Part shown: piece after piece, positions 13,001-22,990 of the stretch | Position numbering within the stretch: position 1 is the stretch's first letter | Layout: each line of letters starts with the position of its first letter | From: Flabesymbios commensalis | Lineage: Eukaryota; Annelida; Polychaeta; Terebellida; Flabelligeridae | Direction: 5' to 3' | Assembly: GCA_964017125.1 (NCBI GenBank) | Contig: OZ024914.1 | Span: 27,571,073-27,635,072 of the forward strand | DNA length: 64,000 nucleotides | Made by a program: the position numbers and the translations under genes | Notes under the pieces: model-generated | What the model was told of the DNA's origin: nothing | Database searches by the model: none | Seen by the model: the letters and a program-made list of their open reading frames with translations, nothing else

Positions 13001-15235
13001 GTTTTCTTTGGCAGAAAACTTTTTTCTCCCAATAAAAGTTTTCTTCACTTTTCTTCATTTTTTTGTGCACTTGGTGACTACTGTATGTTATGGGTCTACG
13101 GCCATTAGAGATCTTTTTACTCTTACAGTGCGGGGATCGACTTTAGTCGTCAGAATCTGACGTCTACAGACGTCGGATTCTGACGACGTTATCTGACGTC
13201 TACAGACGTCAGATTCTGACGACTAGAGTCGATCCCCGCGCTGTAAGGGTTGAGTAAAACATGAAATGTCATCCATCAATATACTGTGGTAAAAAACTAT
13301 TGGTTTCAAAATTGCTTCTTCTCACTTTTCTGCAGAGTCAGTGTAATTTGATACAAAGCAAAGAAATATCTATGCAAGATTTGGAAGCTGAAAGAGTGTT
13401 TGGATCTGATAGCTACTCTATGGCTTTACGGCAAGGTAATGCTTTCTGGTTTAATGATATCTGCGAGATGTTATATAATATGTTCAATACCGTCTGCAGT
13501 AGACACTGCAGTCTGAGATTAATTAAGGTTTGTATCACAGGAATATTGTTTGAGGATTGATACAATGTCCGACAAATTTGTTCTATATATGGCCTGGATG
13601 TACCATAAAATTATGGATATCATATGTGTACTTTAACCTTCTAGTGCTCTAATACCTATAATATTTTTATGAACCCTAATACATGTATACCAAACTTAAT
13701 TGGCGGGACAGGGGTTATTCAATTGAAATAATTATTCCTTAATACATGTTTATGGATATATATATATACACATCAGGTCTTTACTATGACCGACTTTTGT
13801 CATCAGATTATGACATCAACGGTTGATTCCTGCATTGGAAAGGCTAGGCCATTTTGAGCACAGAATATGTGGTGTGGCTTAATTGAGCGTAGGACACTTA
13901 ATGTTCTTGTATATCAGTTCCAGAATTACTCCCCAACAAAGATTTTATACTGATGGTGTTTTCTTGGCTAATACCTCTTCCGCCTGCCTTTTTTTGTTCA
14001 CCACCCTTTTCCTTATTATGTGATTCTGATCATTATCTATACAGATGATATTGCTTTGAATATTTTTGCAAAATCATTAAAAGTTTACATGGTGACGTTA
14101 ATTTTAATGATGTGCTTGTATCTGGATCAACATTTTTATAGGTCTAGTCAACTGTTAAAACTTGCAGGACATTGGTCCCCCAGAATGCAATAGTGCCCGT
14201 GGGTAGGCCTAGCCTAGGCGCTATATCATGGTAATACTAAAATAGGCGTCTCATACCCACCGCCGCATTAAGAACAAGTATTCCCAAATCATAATAAGTC
14301 CATATATACTTGAGTGACATCTATGAGTTAATAATTCCACCAAAGCTCAAAGCCCTTAGCTCTGGCTCTTAGTAAGGCGTTGGGTTTGAAAGCTAACTGA
14401 CTTTATTACTGAGGGATTGCCAAACAGTTGACCCAGAGAATGTGTATTGACGAGACAGCTTTTCTTCAAACATTGTACACTCCGCCAATGTTGTTTTAAT
14501 GTTGGGCCAGTGTCGCAAACAGCATTGGGTCAATTTCTCGTTTGAGTAGTATCTTGTAATCAGTTTAGTTGCTGATATTTAACAGGGCTTGCCATAAATT
14601 TTTATGAGCAGTGATCCACAGGACCACCAGCTCAGAGGATCTGGTGGTCCTACAATTTTTTTAGTAGTCCTGACAGCAACGACAACACTTGTGAATCTTG
14701 AACCAAATTTGTTTACGCTGGCGATGTATTTTCACATCATTGATTTTGTAAAACCATAACAGGAGACACAAAGTTAAATGGTGATGATTGATTTCGACTT
14801 TAAGAATTCATGCCCCTCATGAATAAGAACACTGGATACAAATGTTCTGGTGGCAGACATAATTTCAGGGGGTCTCGGACCACCGTCAGTGTCGAATGCT
14901 GCATTAATGCCGTCAACATGTACTATATAGGCTACTGTAGGTCTACATGTGACCGTCCCACGCATGCCCGTTTTGCAGTTGAATGGATCTTTAAACTTAG
15001 ATGATAGTTAGTTTTTATATAATTTATCAATAATTAATTTTTGTCTTTTATGTTTTCAGGACCCGTTATTGGTTTAGATTACAATGGAGAAAATACAATA
15101 CGAGCATGTCAGGAAACTCTTGTTGCTGTCAGCTGTGGTTCTACGGGCCTTGTTTTTGTTAGCTCCAGTCCAAGCACAGCTATGCAGCAAATTGAGAACT
15201 TTTTCAACTATGCTGATATGCAAATGAATGGTTGA
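3911..15235 (+). CDS. RP2: RP2 (ARL3 GTPase-activating protein), gene span of coding exons 2-9
   Basis: RP2 speeds GTP hydrolysis by the small GTPase ARL3 and so helps unload lipidated proteins at cilia. Eight exons join in frame: 3911-4028, 5892-5983, 8790-8962, 9726-9829, 11723-11851, 12112-12192, 13336-13435 and 15060-15235. They encode about 323 residues; the human protein has 350 and the missing N-terminal part would add about 27. The TBCC beta-helix domain occupies exons 2-6 and the NDPK-like domain exons 7-9. The arginine finger (human R118, in QQFRTRDC) and the GTPase-contacting glutamate (human E138, in QPIIES) are kept. Every junction has GT-AG ends and compatible phase. The first exon, which should carry the acylated MGC start, was not found. 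Nothing suggests a broken gene. Confidence 0.95.
4275..4382. mobile_element. CCAGCAAACAC palindromic MITE
   Basis: A near-complete copy in the RP2 intron after exon 2, from CCCAGCAAGCACAG to TCGTGTTTGCTGG, with central CATCTGCGACGCCGGCC. Confidence 0.7.
4383..5891. other. RP2 intron, no gene seen
   Basis: The stretch holds a few AGGCCTA-rich words near 5220-5400 and, near 5610-5730, an inverted pair built on AGTATTGGCCCTATTATTTT and its reverse, with a C-G rich core between. No coding signal or known repeat family was recognised. Confidence 0.4.
5892..5983 (+). CDS. RP2: RP2 exon 3
   Basis: The exon lies between acceptor CTGTTTTAG and donor GTTAGT. It encodes [18 protein letters not shown] and [11 protein letters not shown] plus two bases of a split Ser codon. 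It aligns without gaps to human NCNIYIFDHSATVTIDDC and keeps the TBCC beta-helix cysteine (human C86, in DDC). Confidence 0.93.
6076..6250 (+). mobile_element. TAC-tailed element (short copy)
   Basis: The same unit as at 2601-2762, starting TCAATAACCCACCATGCCC and ending in (CTA)n. No flanking duplication was recognised here. It lies in the RP2 intron between exons 3 and 4. Confidence 0.65.
7094..7201. mobile_element. CCAGCAAACAC palindromic MITE, variant with ATTGTATAAATG arms
   Basis: A strongly palindromic copy: CCCAATAAACACAAAAC at the left, TTGTGTTTGCTGGG at the right, centre AACGTCGAAGACGTTGG. The arms read ATTGTATAAATGTTATAC, as in the copy at 34426-34534. The homologous block B (14145-14996) lacks the insert at this place, which gives a natural filled/empty comparison. 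Confidence 0.75.
7222..7315. mobile_element. CCAGCAAACAC palindromic MITE, worn ends
   Basis: A copy with a clear core, GGGCCAGCGTCGCAGACG, and arms TTGGTTTAATG. It is also present, with an internal loss, in duplicated block B at about 14475-14545, so it was there before the two blocks separated. Confidence 0.65.
7945..8062 (+). mobile_element. TAC-tailed element (3' part)
   Basis: It begins at CTGTACATCATTCATCTC, runs through GTCGAAAAGTGACGTAAAGC, and ends in a worn TACTACTACTAG tail. The 5' CAATAACCCACC part is missing. Confidence 0.6.
8063..8789. other. RP2 intron, no gene seen
   Basis: AT-rich, with a G run at 8437-8449 and a polypyrimidine stretch before the exon 4 acceptor. Nothing else was recognised. 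Confidence 0.4.
8790..8962 (+). CDS. RP2: RP2 exon 4 (arginine finger exon)
   Basis: Acceptor CTCTTTCAG, donor GTAAGA. It encodes [42 protein letters not shown] and YNYPQLE, with split codons at both ends. The codon at 8845-8847 is the arginine finger (human R118) and the one at 8905-8907 the catalytic-site glutamate (human E138); their 20-residue spacing equals that in human RP2. Confidence 0.96.
9726..9829 (+). CDS. RP2: RP2 exon 5
   Basis: Acceptor TTGTTGCAG, donor GTGAAT. It encodes [20 protein letters not shown] and [15 protein letters not shown], matching human [20 protein letters not shown] and FTPVSGELNWSLLPE. This is the end of the TBCC beta-helix. Confidence 0.95.
10070..10178. mobile_element. 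CCAGCAAACAC palindromic MITE, degenerate
   Basis: Starts CCCAGTGAGCACGA and has a centre GTCGTCGACGTTGGCCC; the right arm is worn. It lies in the RP2 intron after exon 5. Confidence 0.5.
10531..10722. mobile_element. hAT-like MITE with perfect 16-bp TIRs and 5-bp TSD
   Basis: The ends are CAGGGTTTCCGCCAGG and its exact inverse CCTGGCGGAAACCCTG. The five bases TACGG flank the 192-bp element directly on both sides. CAGGG-type ends are typical of hAT transposons, some groups of which make 5-bp duplications instead of 8-bp ones. Inside are facing G and C runs and AT-rich sequence with no open frame, so it is non-autonomous. Perfect TIRs and TSD suggest a fairly recent insertion. Confidence 0.8.
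10723..11722. other. RP2 intron, no gene seen
   Basis: Unique-looking sequence up to the exon 6 acceptor. The short frame at 10936-11142 (- strand) has no recognisable match. Confidence 0.4.
11723..11851 (+). CDS. RP2: RP2 exon 6
   Basis: A phase 0/0 exon of 43 codons between AAAATTCAG and GTTTGT. It encodes [20 protein letters not shown] and [22 protein letters not shown], the linker between the TBCC and NDPK-like domains. The anchor PLPTTEKF matches human PIPTTEEL; the rest is poorly conserved, as expected for this linker. Confidence 0.92.
12112..12192 (+). CDS. RP2: RP2 exon 7
   Basis: A phase 0/0 exon of 27 codons between TTTCTCTTCAG and GTATGT. It encodes [15 protein letters not shown] and [11 protein letters not shown], the first strand and helix of the NDPK-like domain (human SCLVVLFAGDY and RKLIDEMVGKG). 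Confidence 0.93.
12552..13253. mobile_element. TTAA-type (piggyBac-like) MITE, GCGCTGTAAGGG family, interrupted
   Basis: The left part (ACCAAAGGGTT to GAATACCC) and right part (ATGTTATGGGTCTACGG to GCGCTGTAAGGGTT) match the intact copy at 30717-30951. The right part holds a long palindrome, about 13127-13250, of GGGGATCGAC, GACGTCTACAGACGTC and the inverse. A 459-bp fold-back element is inserted at 12626-13084. The TTAA end on the left is lost and the right end has drifted to TTGA. Confidence 0.7.
12626..13084. mobile_element. Fold-back element inserted in a TTAA MITE
   Basis: Inverted ends of about 170 bp start ACAGTAGTCACCAAGTGCA on the left and mirror it on the right. They are full of AAGAAAACTTTTTCTTC-type words, so the element could fold into a long hairpin. 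The uninterrupted relatives at 30470-30500 and 30820-30850 show the empty site GAATACCC-ATG, which fixes the ends to the base. No target duplication is left. The frames inside are hairpin sequence and not a gene. Confidence 0.75.
13336..13435 (+). CDS. RP2: RP2 exon 8 (two possible acceptors)
   Basis: It encodes (SQ)[20 protein letters not shown] and [11 protein letters not shown]; the human counterpart is FFLVQTKEVSM and DAQRVF. Two in-frame acceptors lie six bases apart, CTGCAG before 13336 and AGTCAG before 13342. The downstream one gives a gap-free alignment with human RP2 and the upstream one adds Ser-Gln. Donor GTAATG. The phase-1 boundary with exon 9 falls on the Gly of GPV, where the human gene also appears to have an intron. 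Confidence 0.92.
13436..14144. other. RP2 intron 8, left part
   Basis: AT-rich with no recognised repeat or exon. Confidence 0.4.
14145..14996. repeat. Duplicated block, copy B
   Basis: Homologous to 6805-7438. It lacks the MITE found at 7094-7201 but carries about 310 extra bases (roughly 14580-14893) that start CAGGGCTTGCCATAAATT and contain the inverted pair CCACCAG/CTGGTGG. That extra piece may itself be an insertion; its ends were not resolved. Confidence 0.7.
15060..15235 (+). CDS. RP2: RP2 exon 9 with stop
   Basis: Acceptor TTATGTTTTCAG. It encodes [34 protein letters not shown] and [13 protein letters not shown], then TGA at 15233-15235. Human RP2 ends GPVIALEFNGDG... and FYNFADIQMGI. 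This completes the NDPK-like fold. Confidence 0.96.
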
Positions 15236-18200
15236 AAATCTTTGACACATTGACACATAATAGCGGGACATTCCATTTTACAATGTTCATTGTCAACTCT
15301 AGCAGCTCGGGCAGTGTGACTAGTTTTCGCAGAATGTTTTTGGGATGTGCTGGAAACAAAGAACGAGATAATATTACAAGATAGAAATGGATATGTGAAG
15401 TGCAGCTTTGCTTCCTATCAGAGTCAGATGGGCACGTTACTTCAAACATACAAACAACATATTTGTATGACAATTGAGTTGTTAACTGTTAAATTCTCAA
15501 ATAAAAAGAATCTTGACAACATTCAAATAATAGTCAGTATTAACATGAAGGAATTACAGCAGCCGGATTTAACAAACCGATTTCTTATAAATGTATGAAT
15601 TATAATATTATCACACTATATCACTCTATACCTGCTGCTCCTATGTTTTGATGATCCTTTTTCTGAACAGAAAACTGTCATAAACATGCAATTTACAATG
15701 GAATGGTACGAAAGATTGTAATATTATTGTAATATTATTGGATAGCATTAAGGATCACATTTTGTGAAGTAGAAGTACATACACATAGTCTACAGTGTCA
15801 ATAGGTCCCTGCATGCATCACAAAGTAAGGCTTCTGAGATTTTTCCATTTTTAATGCTTAAATGGATTATTCATGGGAAATTTATTATGTGTATAAGGTG
15901 TAGTAGGAAATCTGAAAAAAAATTCACACGTAAATGTGTATTTGTCCCAACTACTTTCTACTTTTTTTGTTAATATTTTTATTACATTCTGCATAGGGAT
16001 AAAAACATGTTGTCTTACCAGAGACTTAGCCTCATATCACCAAAAATAAATATGTGTTTGAAATCTTGATAAAGCAGTGGTTTTTTTTGGATTTCCCTCA
16101 TTAAACCATCAAATGTCTTCCATTTGATGAGATACTTGGATAATTCCTGAAGAAAACCTCAATTTTTGTACAATTATAAATTATTTTAAATATGATTGTT
16201 GGTTCTCAGAAATATATATTTTTGAAAACTAATGTTAGTGTGATCTCTACAATAGTATATTATAGTGTTGTTATTACAAATAATCTTTCTATGATGATCA
16301 ACCACTTTGAACAGATTGTGATATTTATTTTTTCACTTTTTTTCATGGCATGTATTTTTAATGTAAAAGTGGTGTGTGTCGTTGTGTTGACAGTTACAGC
16401 ACTGCTGCCATCTGTAAGATAATTACATACTTTTACAAATATGTGGCATTGTTCCTTTCTAACTGTTATTGATTTTTACAATTGGCTACCTTTTTTTAAT
16501 CATAGTTTTTGTCTTTTTACAAGGAATATCATAGCAACCTTCAAGTGTTGTGAAACCATATTTTATTTGCTCATTATAAATTTAAATCCGAGAAAAGAAA
16601 TACTTCAAAATATTTCAAATATTCTAAGAAATATTCTAAATCAGAGTGTTTTGTGGCGTTTGTATGTAGTTGATGCTTGTGTAGAAATGTACAATTTTGC
16701 AAAAATGCTGATAATCTGATTTTGGCTAGAGCTTTAGCCATTATGGGATACATGTATTATGAGACATCATGAAATATAAACAGGAGGGGTCGAACCTTAT
16801 GCTGATAGATCAATCTGACTTAGTCAAACAAATTCATTAATATCCCAGAATTTATATGAAAATGTTTAAACACTACAACTAGTAAAATTCTATGGGACCC
16901 CATCAATCATGTTATAATAAATAATTACTGTACCTACTTGTTTTTTTGAAGAATAGTATGTCTTTTCTTTCTCATACTTATTGAATACTGCTGACGGTCA
17001 TGTTGCTGTTGGGTACTAAATCAATGACCTTCAAAACATTGTTATGGATTCAATCAAATGCTGATGATCAACAGCTGAAATCATTTTTTCTGTCTTTTTC
17101 AAGTAGTCACATTTCACCTTAAGGACCACTCCTTCCTGTTGCAATAAAATATACATGTACTGATATTAGGCATATCATGTGAGCTGTGTAAATAGTTTCA
17201 CTTTTAACTTATTGAATGAATAGTAGCTGTGAGTCACAGATAGTGTCTATAAAACTGAATGATGATGCACATCGAAATATTCAGAATTTTGTGCTTATTT
17301 GTGAGCCTCCAATACCGGTAGATATGTCTGGTCATTGCAGCCCATGATGTGCTGGACTGTTCCAAGCTCCTCATAATTGTAAATATGACACCAAAAGTAT
17401 AGTATTTGGTTGAGTCATGACTAGCATAGCATGTATATAGTTTGAATTTGTCTGTTATATTTATAGATATTTTGGATATTAGTCCTAAAAGTTGTTCAAG
17501 TTAGCGAACAAACACTGTCGTGAGATGTTAAAGAACAGGGCCTGTTTTATTTTTCCTCTTTGTGCGCAAACCGTTTGAGCTCTATGCACAATCGCTTTTA
17601 TTAGAACATCAAATAGTTTGAAGTGAACAAATATGTGTTATTTTCACTTGAGTAAATGTACACAACTTATGTGGGTGAAAATTGTAATTAGCGCTTTAAG
17701 GGCTAAATAACCTGAGAAAGCATGTCTTAATATGTTCAATGAAGATTTGTTAATGCATTTTTGATGTTAACGCAAAACATGCCCTCAATATCAAACAGGC
17801 CCCAGTATCTTAATTAATTACAATGGAACATTTTTAATGCAATCCTTATATTGTGTTGCATAAAATTACAAATTCTGCGTCATGTAGAGACGTGCGTGTA
17901 CTTATTTTATCTGGTACTTTTAGCTTACACGTCTATTTTTAAAGATGATTTAAAGATAAAATTCTTGCATCCCAGCCACAGTGTTTTGATGTTACACGAC
18001 AACATAAATCACTAGTATTATAAGTCTGGAGAGACTTGGTGTTGTGATAGGTCTATGAGTGCCAATACACTTTACAATGAAGTTATTACAATTAGTTATA
18101 ATTACGTTTTTATTGTTAATGTTTTTATTATTTGCATACTGATTTGTCTATTATGTTTTTAAGGATGTCAGTCAGAGACTAATTTATGTTTATTGTCATT

Positions 18201-19457
18201 GTAGTTATACACATATTTTTTTCACCTAATCCATACTTAAGTTTTCTAGAAATTATAAGATATAATTGAACAATGATTGGTTAATAATAGTACAGTTGGG
18301 TGTAAGAAGGATATGTATGATAAGGTAGTGGTCGCTGAACAGGGAAACTATTGTACACATTAGATAATTGTGTCCTGTTTTTGTTTAAAATTTTGTCAAT
18401 TTAGATGTTGTGAATCTCAGATATATTGTTTCGAGGTATATGTTTATATATATTCCTAGAAAAATATTTGATGCACTCTGTACCATAAACCTGAACGAAT
18501 TGTCCCGATAAGAGAATACATGTAATATGTCACTGGAATTCCAAGGGACAGAAAATGACCTTTTTCTGCAGCATTTGTGCGGTTGGTTCACTGGAGCAGT
18601 TAAACTAGTAATTTTAAAACTTGTTGTGCTGCTTTTTTTGTATCAGTTTATATTTGATGTTACAGTTTTTCACTTGGATGGTGTGAAATGTATTGTCTAT
18701 TGAAAGCAATATGTAAACTAATCTGCGTATAATTTAAGACATTAATATGTATACTAAGTGTGGTGAAATATAAACTGTTAAGTTGTAGACTTTGTATTAT
18801 GCACACCAAATCTTATTATAAGCACAACAGCTTATTACTACACAAACATCTGGCAGGCAGATACCGGTTTATCCATTTTTATGAAATGTGCCATGCTTTT
18901 TATGTGTACCTCAATTTTAATGATATATATTTTGCACTCCACATGAATGTATAATTGTAGTCATAAATGTTCTTTTTTGTGATTCATACAGTATCTGCAC
19001 AATTTTACATGGAGAAAATATATTGTTACAATAGAGTCTTAATATGCTTATAAAGCTGCTGTGAAATAGAAATCACACAAAACTGGAGTATAAATCTGCC
19101 AAAGTAAAGATTCATGTTGGTAACAATGTTATTGTCTCGAACTCCAAATCAAAATTTATGTTACATAGTATTGGTGAAATAAACCTCTATCAACATAGGA
19201 CCTTTTTTACATTGTGCCATTTATGAAAGTTTAGTGAACTTTAAAACATAATTATGTTGGTAGTATTTACAATGCCAATACATCTGTGATCCGTCCATAT
19301 CACATAATTATGAATGAAGTTGATATCATTGGGGCTAAACGAGTAAAATGATAATATACATATAATACACATTCTTGCAATAACCATTATTTCTTTAAAA
19401 TGTACAGAACTGATACATTCACACTACTGAGGCTGATAATTTTGTTTATTTTTTACT
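15236..19457 (+). other. RP2 3' flank, probable long 3' UTR
   Basis: AT-rich sequence nearly free of the repeats that fill the rest of the window, which suits a long 3' UTR. AATAAA occurs at several places, including about 15500, 17144 and 19178. Which one is used cannot be told from sequence alone. No further exon was recognised. Confidence 0.35.
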
Positions 19458-19680
19458 GTAAACCCTTGTGCTGCTGAAACTGTATATATATATATATATA
19501 CAGTTTCAAGCATATTTAGATCAATAGAAAATCACTGTTTGATAAAATACTTTTGGTAGATGGTCAGTTAATCAAATAATTAAATTTGAGTTTTCTAGTT
19601 TTCAAAAATACATTATTTTTTCATATTTGAAGCTGAAAAATGAAAAATACTCACAAACAATTCAGCCGTACACGGGTTAA
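19458..19680. mobile_element. TTAA-type MITE, related to the CCTTGTCCTGCT family
   Basis: The left end is GTAAACCCTTGTGCTGCTGAA and the right end TTCAGCCGTACACGGG-TTAA, so the inverted ends match loosely. Inside are a (TA)n palindrome at 19482-19502, TTTGGTAGATGGTCAGTTAA as in the element at 21237, and a worn AAGCTGAAA hairpin. The left TTAA has drifted. Confidence 0.5.
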
Positions 19681-19702
19681 AATGCATAATTTTGAACATA
19701 AA

Positions 19703-19790
19703 TTGAACTGATGATGTTTTAATGTCTGGCCAACATGTACAACATTGGCCAAACAATGATACAACACTGGGTTGATGTCTCATGCTTATG
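19703..19790. mobile_element. CCAGCAAACAC palindromic MITE, degenerate
   Basis: The core GGCCAACATGTACAACATTGGCC is palindromic and flanked by GTTTTAATG and CACTGGGTTGATGTCTCATG. Both terminal parts are worn. Confidence 0.45.
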
Positions 19791-21236
19791 AGCATGTTGG
19801 GAAAGATTATTTTGATGATTTGTATCAATGAATAAATAAGTGTGCGTGTGTTGACTACATTGCTAACATATCCCAACTCAATATTGATGTTATACATTTT
19901 CAATAACTGATTTAAACAATGTCATGTTCACCTTTGTTTCATACATAATGTAGTGTCTAAAGCTGCATCTATCTTTTATAAATGAAATTCTGCGATTAAA
20001 AAAGACACATAGACTATCAAACAAGTTTTAGGTTACATTTTGGATGTAGTTTTTGGGCCTTAATCTATTAATTATATAGCTCATGACTGATATGTTGGTG
20101 AACATGGGCATGAGACTCGTCAAACTTAAGGTATACATGTACACTGTATCCTATATCCATTCATATCAAATGTCATCATCAGAAAAGTGCACATGTCAAA
20201 ACCGCTTTGAATTGCGCCAAAACTCTTCTCTTCTCTTTATTTCATTTGCCTTCTTTACATTATTACTCTAATTATTTGTTTAAGGAGAATAATACTTTAT
20301 ATCTCTAGTGAAGATAATAATCACCGGTAGATGTTTGACTGATTTATTCACAGCCACATCAGGAATTTCCTATGCATAGTTTTCGGTGCTTATGATGAGT
20401 ATGAAACTAGATTATATTTCATTTGATAAGACAATTTAAAGACCTGTTTAAGTCATATTTAACCAGGTTTATCTTCTAAAATGAAGTAACGCTTTATATG
20501 AGTGAGTGAGAGGGCGAGAGATTGATTGACTGACTGATTGATTGATTGATTGAAATCATAGCTTTTTACAATCACATAATCAATGATCTTGTTTTTACAA
20601 TGCAGCAACATTTCGGCAGCAGATATTGGTGCTGCCTTAAATTCATAATTACGATTATCAACCACGATTATCATGCCATTTGCAGAAACGCTATAATCTA
20701 CATTTCTATTGTTGATATTATTGGTGATCACGCTGCTGTAACAATGCTGTTGATGTTTCCATATTGTACAGTAAAGCCATTGTTTTATATATCCATGTTT
20801 TTAGCTCACATTAAAATTCAAGTTTGTGTCACTTGCTAATGAGTATGTACAGACATTATTTTCAAAGGTGACCAATTTTGTTTAGTCATCTTTGGATCCG
20901 AGTGTAGTTTTTGACACAAGATCATTTTATTGTCATTATTTTAGTTGCAATTTCTTATGTATCAAAGATGTTTTGAAAAATGAAATAACTAACCACTGAT
21001 TTAATTTATAATAAACGAGACCCTCCTGGTACCCAGGTTATTTTTATTCATCTTGAAATGTGAATTGCTATCGCAATTCCCACCTCGAGATGTAAAATTA
21101 CCTGATTTTATAAAATGCCCTTGTAAGTATGATATCTATTGTGATGGATTATACACTTTTTGATCAATGAATTTTGTTCAGAATATGCTATGTGGCTCTA
21201 TGTGGTGCATCAATGTGAAGACAGGGCTTAAAGTGT
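19791..21236. other. Non-coding stretch
   Basis: AT-rich. It holds an (ATTG)n microsatellite at about 20520-20553 and a small hairpin at 21045-21095 (TGGGAATTGCGATAGCAATTC type), a likely relative of the TTAA MITE hairpins. No gene seen. Confidence 0.4.
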
Positions 21237-21503
21237 TTAATCCTTGTCCTGCTAGTCCCGTATATATACGAGGTTAAGGATGTTTTAATCAATAAAAAGA
21301 TCACTTAATTTGATCAAATAGTTTTTGGTAGATGCTTAGTTGATCCAATAATTTAGTTGATCCAATCATTTAATATTGGACATGTCTATTTTTCGTAAAT
21401 AGTAATATTTTTCGTCATTTAAAGCTGGAAATTGCGTTAGCAATTCCAGCTTCAAATGAAAAAGAAAAATACAATTGAGACAATTCAGCAGGACAAGGGT
21501 TAA
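21237..21503. mobile_element. TTAA-bounded (piggyBac-like) MITE, CCTTGTCCTGCT family
   Basis: TTAA at both ends encloses inverted ends TCCTTGTCCTGCT and AGCAGGACAAGGG. The interior has the GAAGCTGG/CCAGCTTC hairpin. TTAA target duplication with CCCTT-like ends is the mark of piggyBac elements. No transposase is encoded. Confidence 0.75.
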
Positions 21504-22068
21504 TGATGAGCATAACATCAGGAAACGGATGTTTGCTATTCAGCTTGAGCCGAGAGATCATATATGTTGATGTATGTATGTTGTATTATTCACCAGTAAC
21601 GTGATATCTCAAGTCGGCAGTAACTGTCAGAAATTGTTTGAGATACGAGTGTAGTCATGTGTTTGTGAAGCCTGCACGTCACTATTACGTGAAGCACAAT
21701 TCAGCTTTTCTCACATCTTCTGTCACATAATGTCTATTTTGTACGATTTCTACAGAATAGAGAGATAATTTAAATAAATGATTCTTTCATTGTTCTTCTT
21801 TCATTCCTTGTTTTGCCTTCAATTTTATTAACGACTATTTAACATCGTACTAATGTTACACTCTGTTCCACCTTTCTCACCGAGTAGCCTACACTCATTG
21901 GACAAGTTTTAGCAGAATCTGATAAATTCTGATTTTTGACCGTCGTCAATTATTCACGTGGAGACCAAAGATTAGCAGTGCCTTAGAGCTATAGACGACT
22001 CTATATCTGTAGATCAACTTGCAGATGTATCTCGCTGTTCGTACACGATGGACTACTGACTCCTTTTT

Positions 22069-22191
22069 AGGGGCCGTACAACAATTACCTAAAGTCTTTT
22101 GGACTATTTTTGACCCCTTCATCACGCTTACTTTGACTACGCTCCGTAACGCATCCCCCTCCAAGCGTTACGTAATTGTTGGGCGGCCCCT
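22069..22191. mobile_element. AGGGGCCG-ended MITE, 123 bp
   Basis: The left end AGGGGCCGTACAACAATTAC and the right end GTAATTGTTGGGCGGCCCCT are inverted copies with few mismatches. The whole element is close to two inverted arms (CGTAACG near the centre). Elements with GGGGCCG-type ends are common in invertebrates; the superfamily is left open. Confidence 0.65.
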
Positions 22192-22774
22192 AACAAAAGC
22201 AGACAACGAGTGCAGCTACTGTACGTTAGATGGACAAAATGAAAAAAATTGTAGGGTGTAACCTTATATGGTAACGGTAAGTTTAGGTAACAAAATAATC
22301 AGTTGGGCGTTAAATTTTGTAAGAGTTTTTACCCGTTAGGGCCATATGCCCGAAACAAGGTTAGTGAAAGTTTAGCTAAAAAAGTGGTGTAACCTCCAGT
22401 TTAAAGCTAATCCGTATGCCAGAAGGTGGTTCAGGCTTAACACGAAGATTAACCAGTATGTTAAGTTGCTGAAAGTAAACCCTGCTCAGGGGGTGGTTTA
22501 AGCACAAAGTTAAGGAATTTGCTGGCAGTCAACAGCACATAATAGTCATGGTAATAATTATATTTATCGCTAGTAGCTCATTTTATGTGTATTTATATGC
22601 ATATAAATTAATGATTGCTATCCAGGTCACTTATGCACATGTAGGCTAAACTGGGCCAAGAAAACCTCCTGAGGACTCCTGTTAAGTGCTATTTATGTTT
22701 AATACCATGCATTGTACTATAATAATTTTGAATGTTGCTTCCTCGAATTTATTTAGCTTACTACGAACTTTCGG
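22192..22774. other. Non-coding stretch
   Basis: A worn repeat of GGTTTAAGC/AAAGCTAATC words appears at 22320-22520 without clear ends. No gene seen. Confidence 0.3.
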
Positions 22775-22990
22775 TTCATATCATGTCTCATGGTGTAGTG
22801 GTTACGCCAAAAGCCTGTCACGTCAGGGCTTGCAATCTCGTCCATCGCTGGTGTTCAGGTTTCAAAGAACCAAAATGTTTGTTCTCAGCATTGTGGGAGC
22901 TTTCGTGACTGAGAAGTTCGCCCTCAGAATCCTGTGTATGGAGGTCAATGTCATATGATTCATCTCACCCTCTTCGAACGGTTACCTCTA
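22775..22990 (+). mobile_element. Dimeric tRNA-derived SINE, worn copy
   Basis: TCTCATGGTGTAGTGGTTA is an A-box-like head, followed by TTTCAAAGAACCAAAATG and a second head lacking its B box, then TCTCACCCTC. The order is that of the better copies at 24914 and 42119. Confidence 0.55.
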
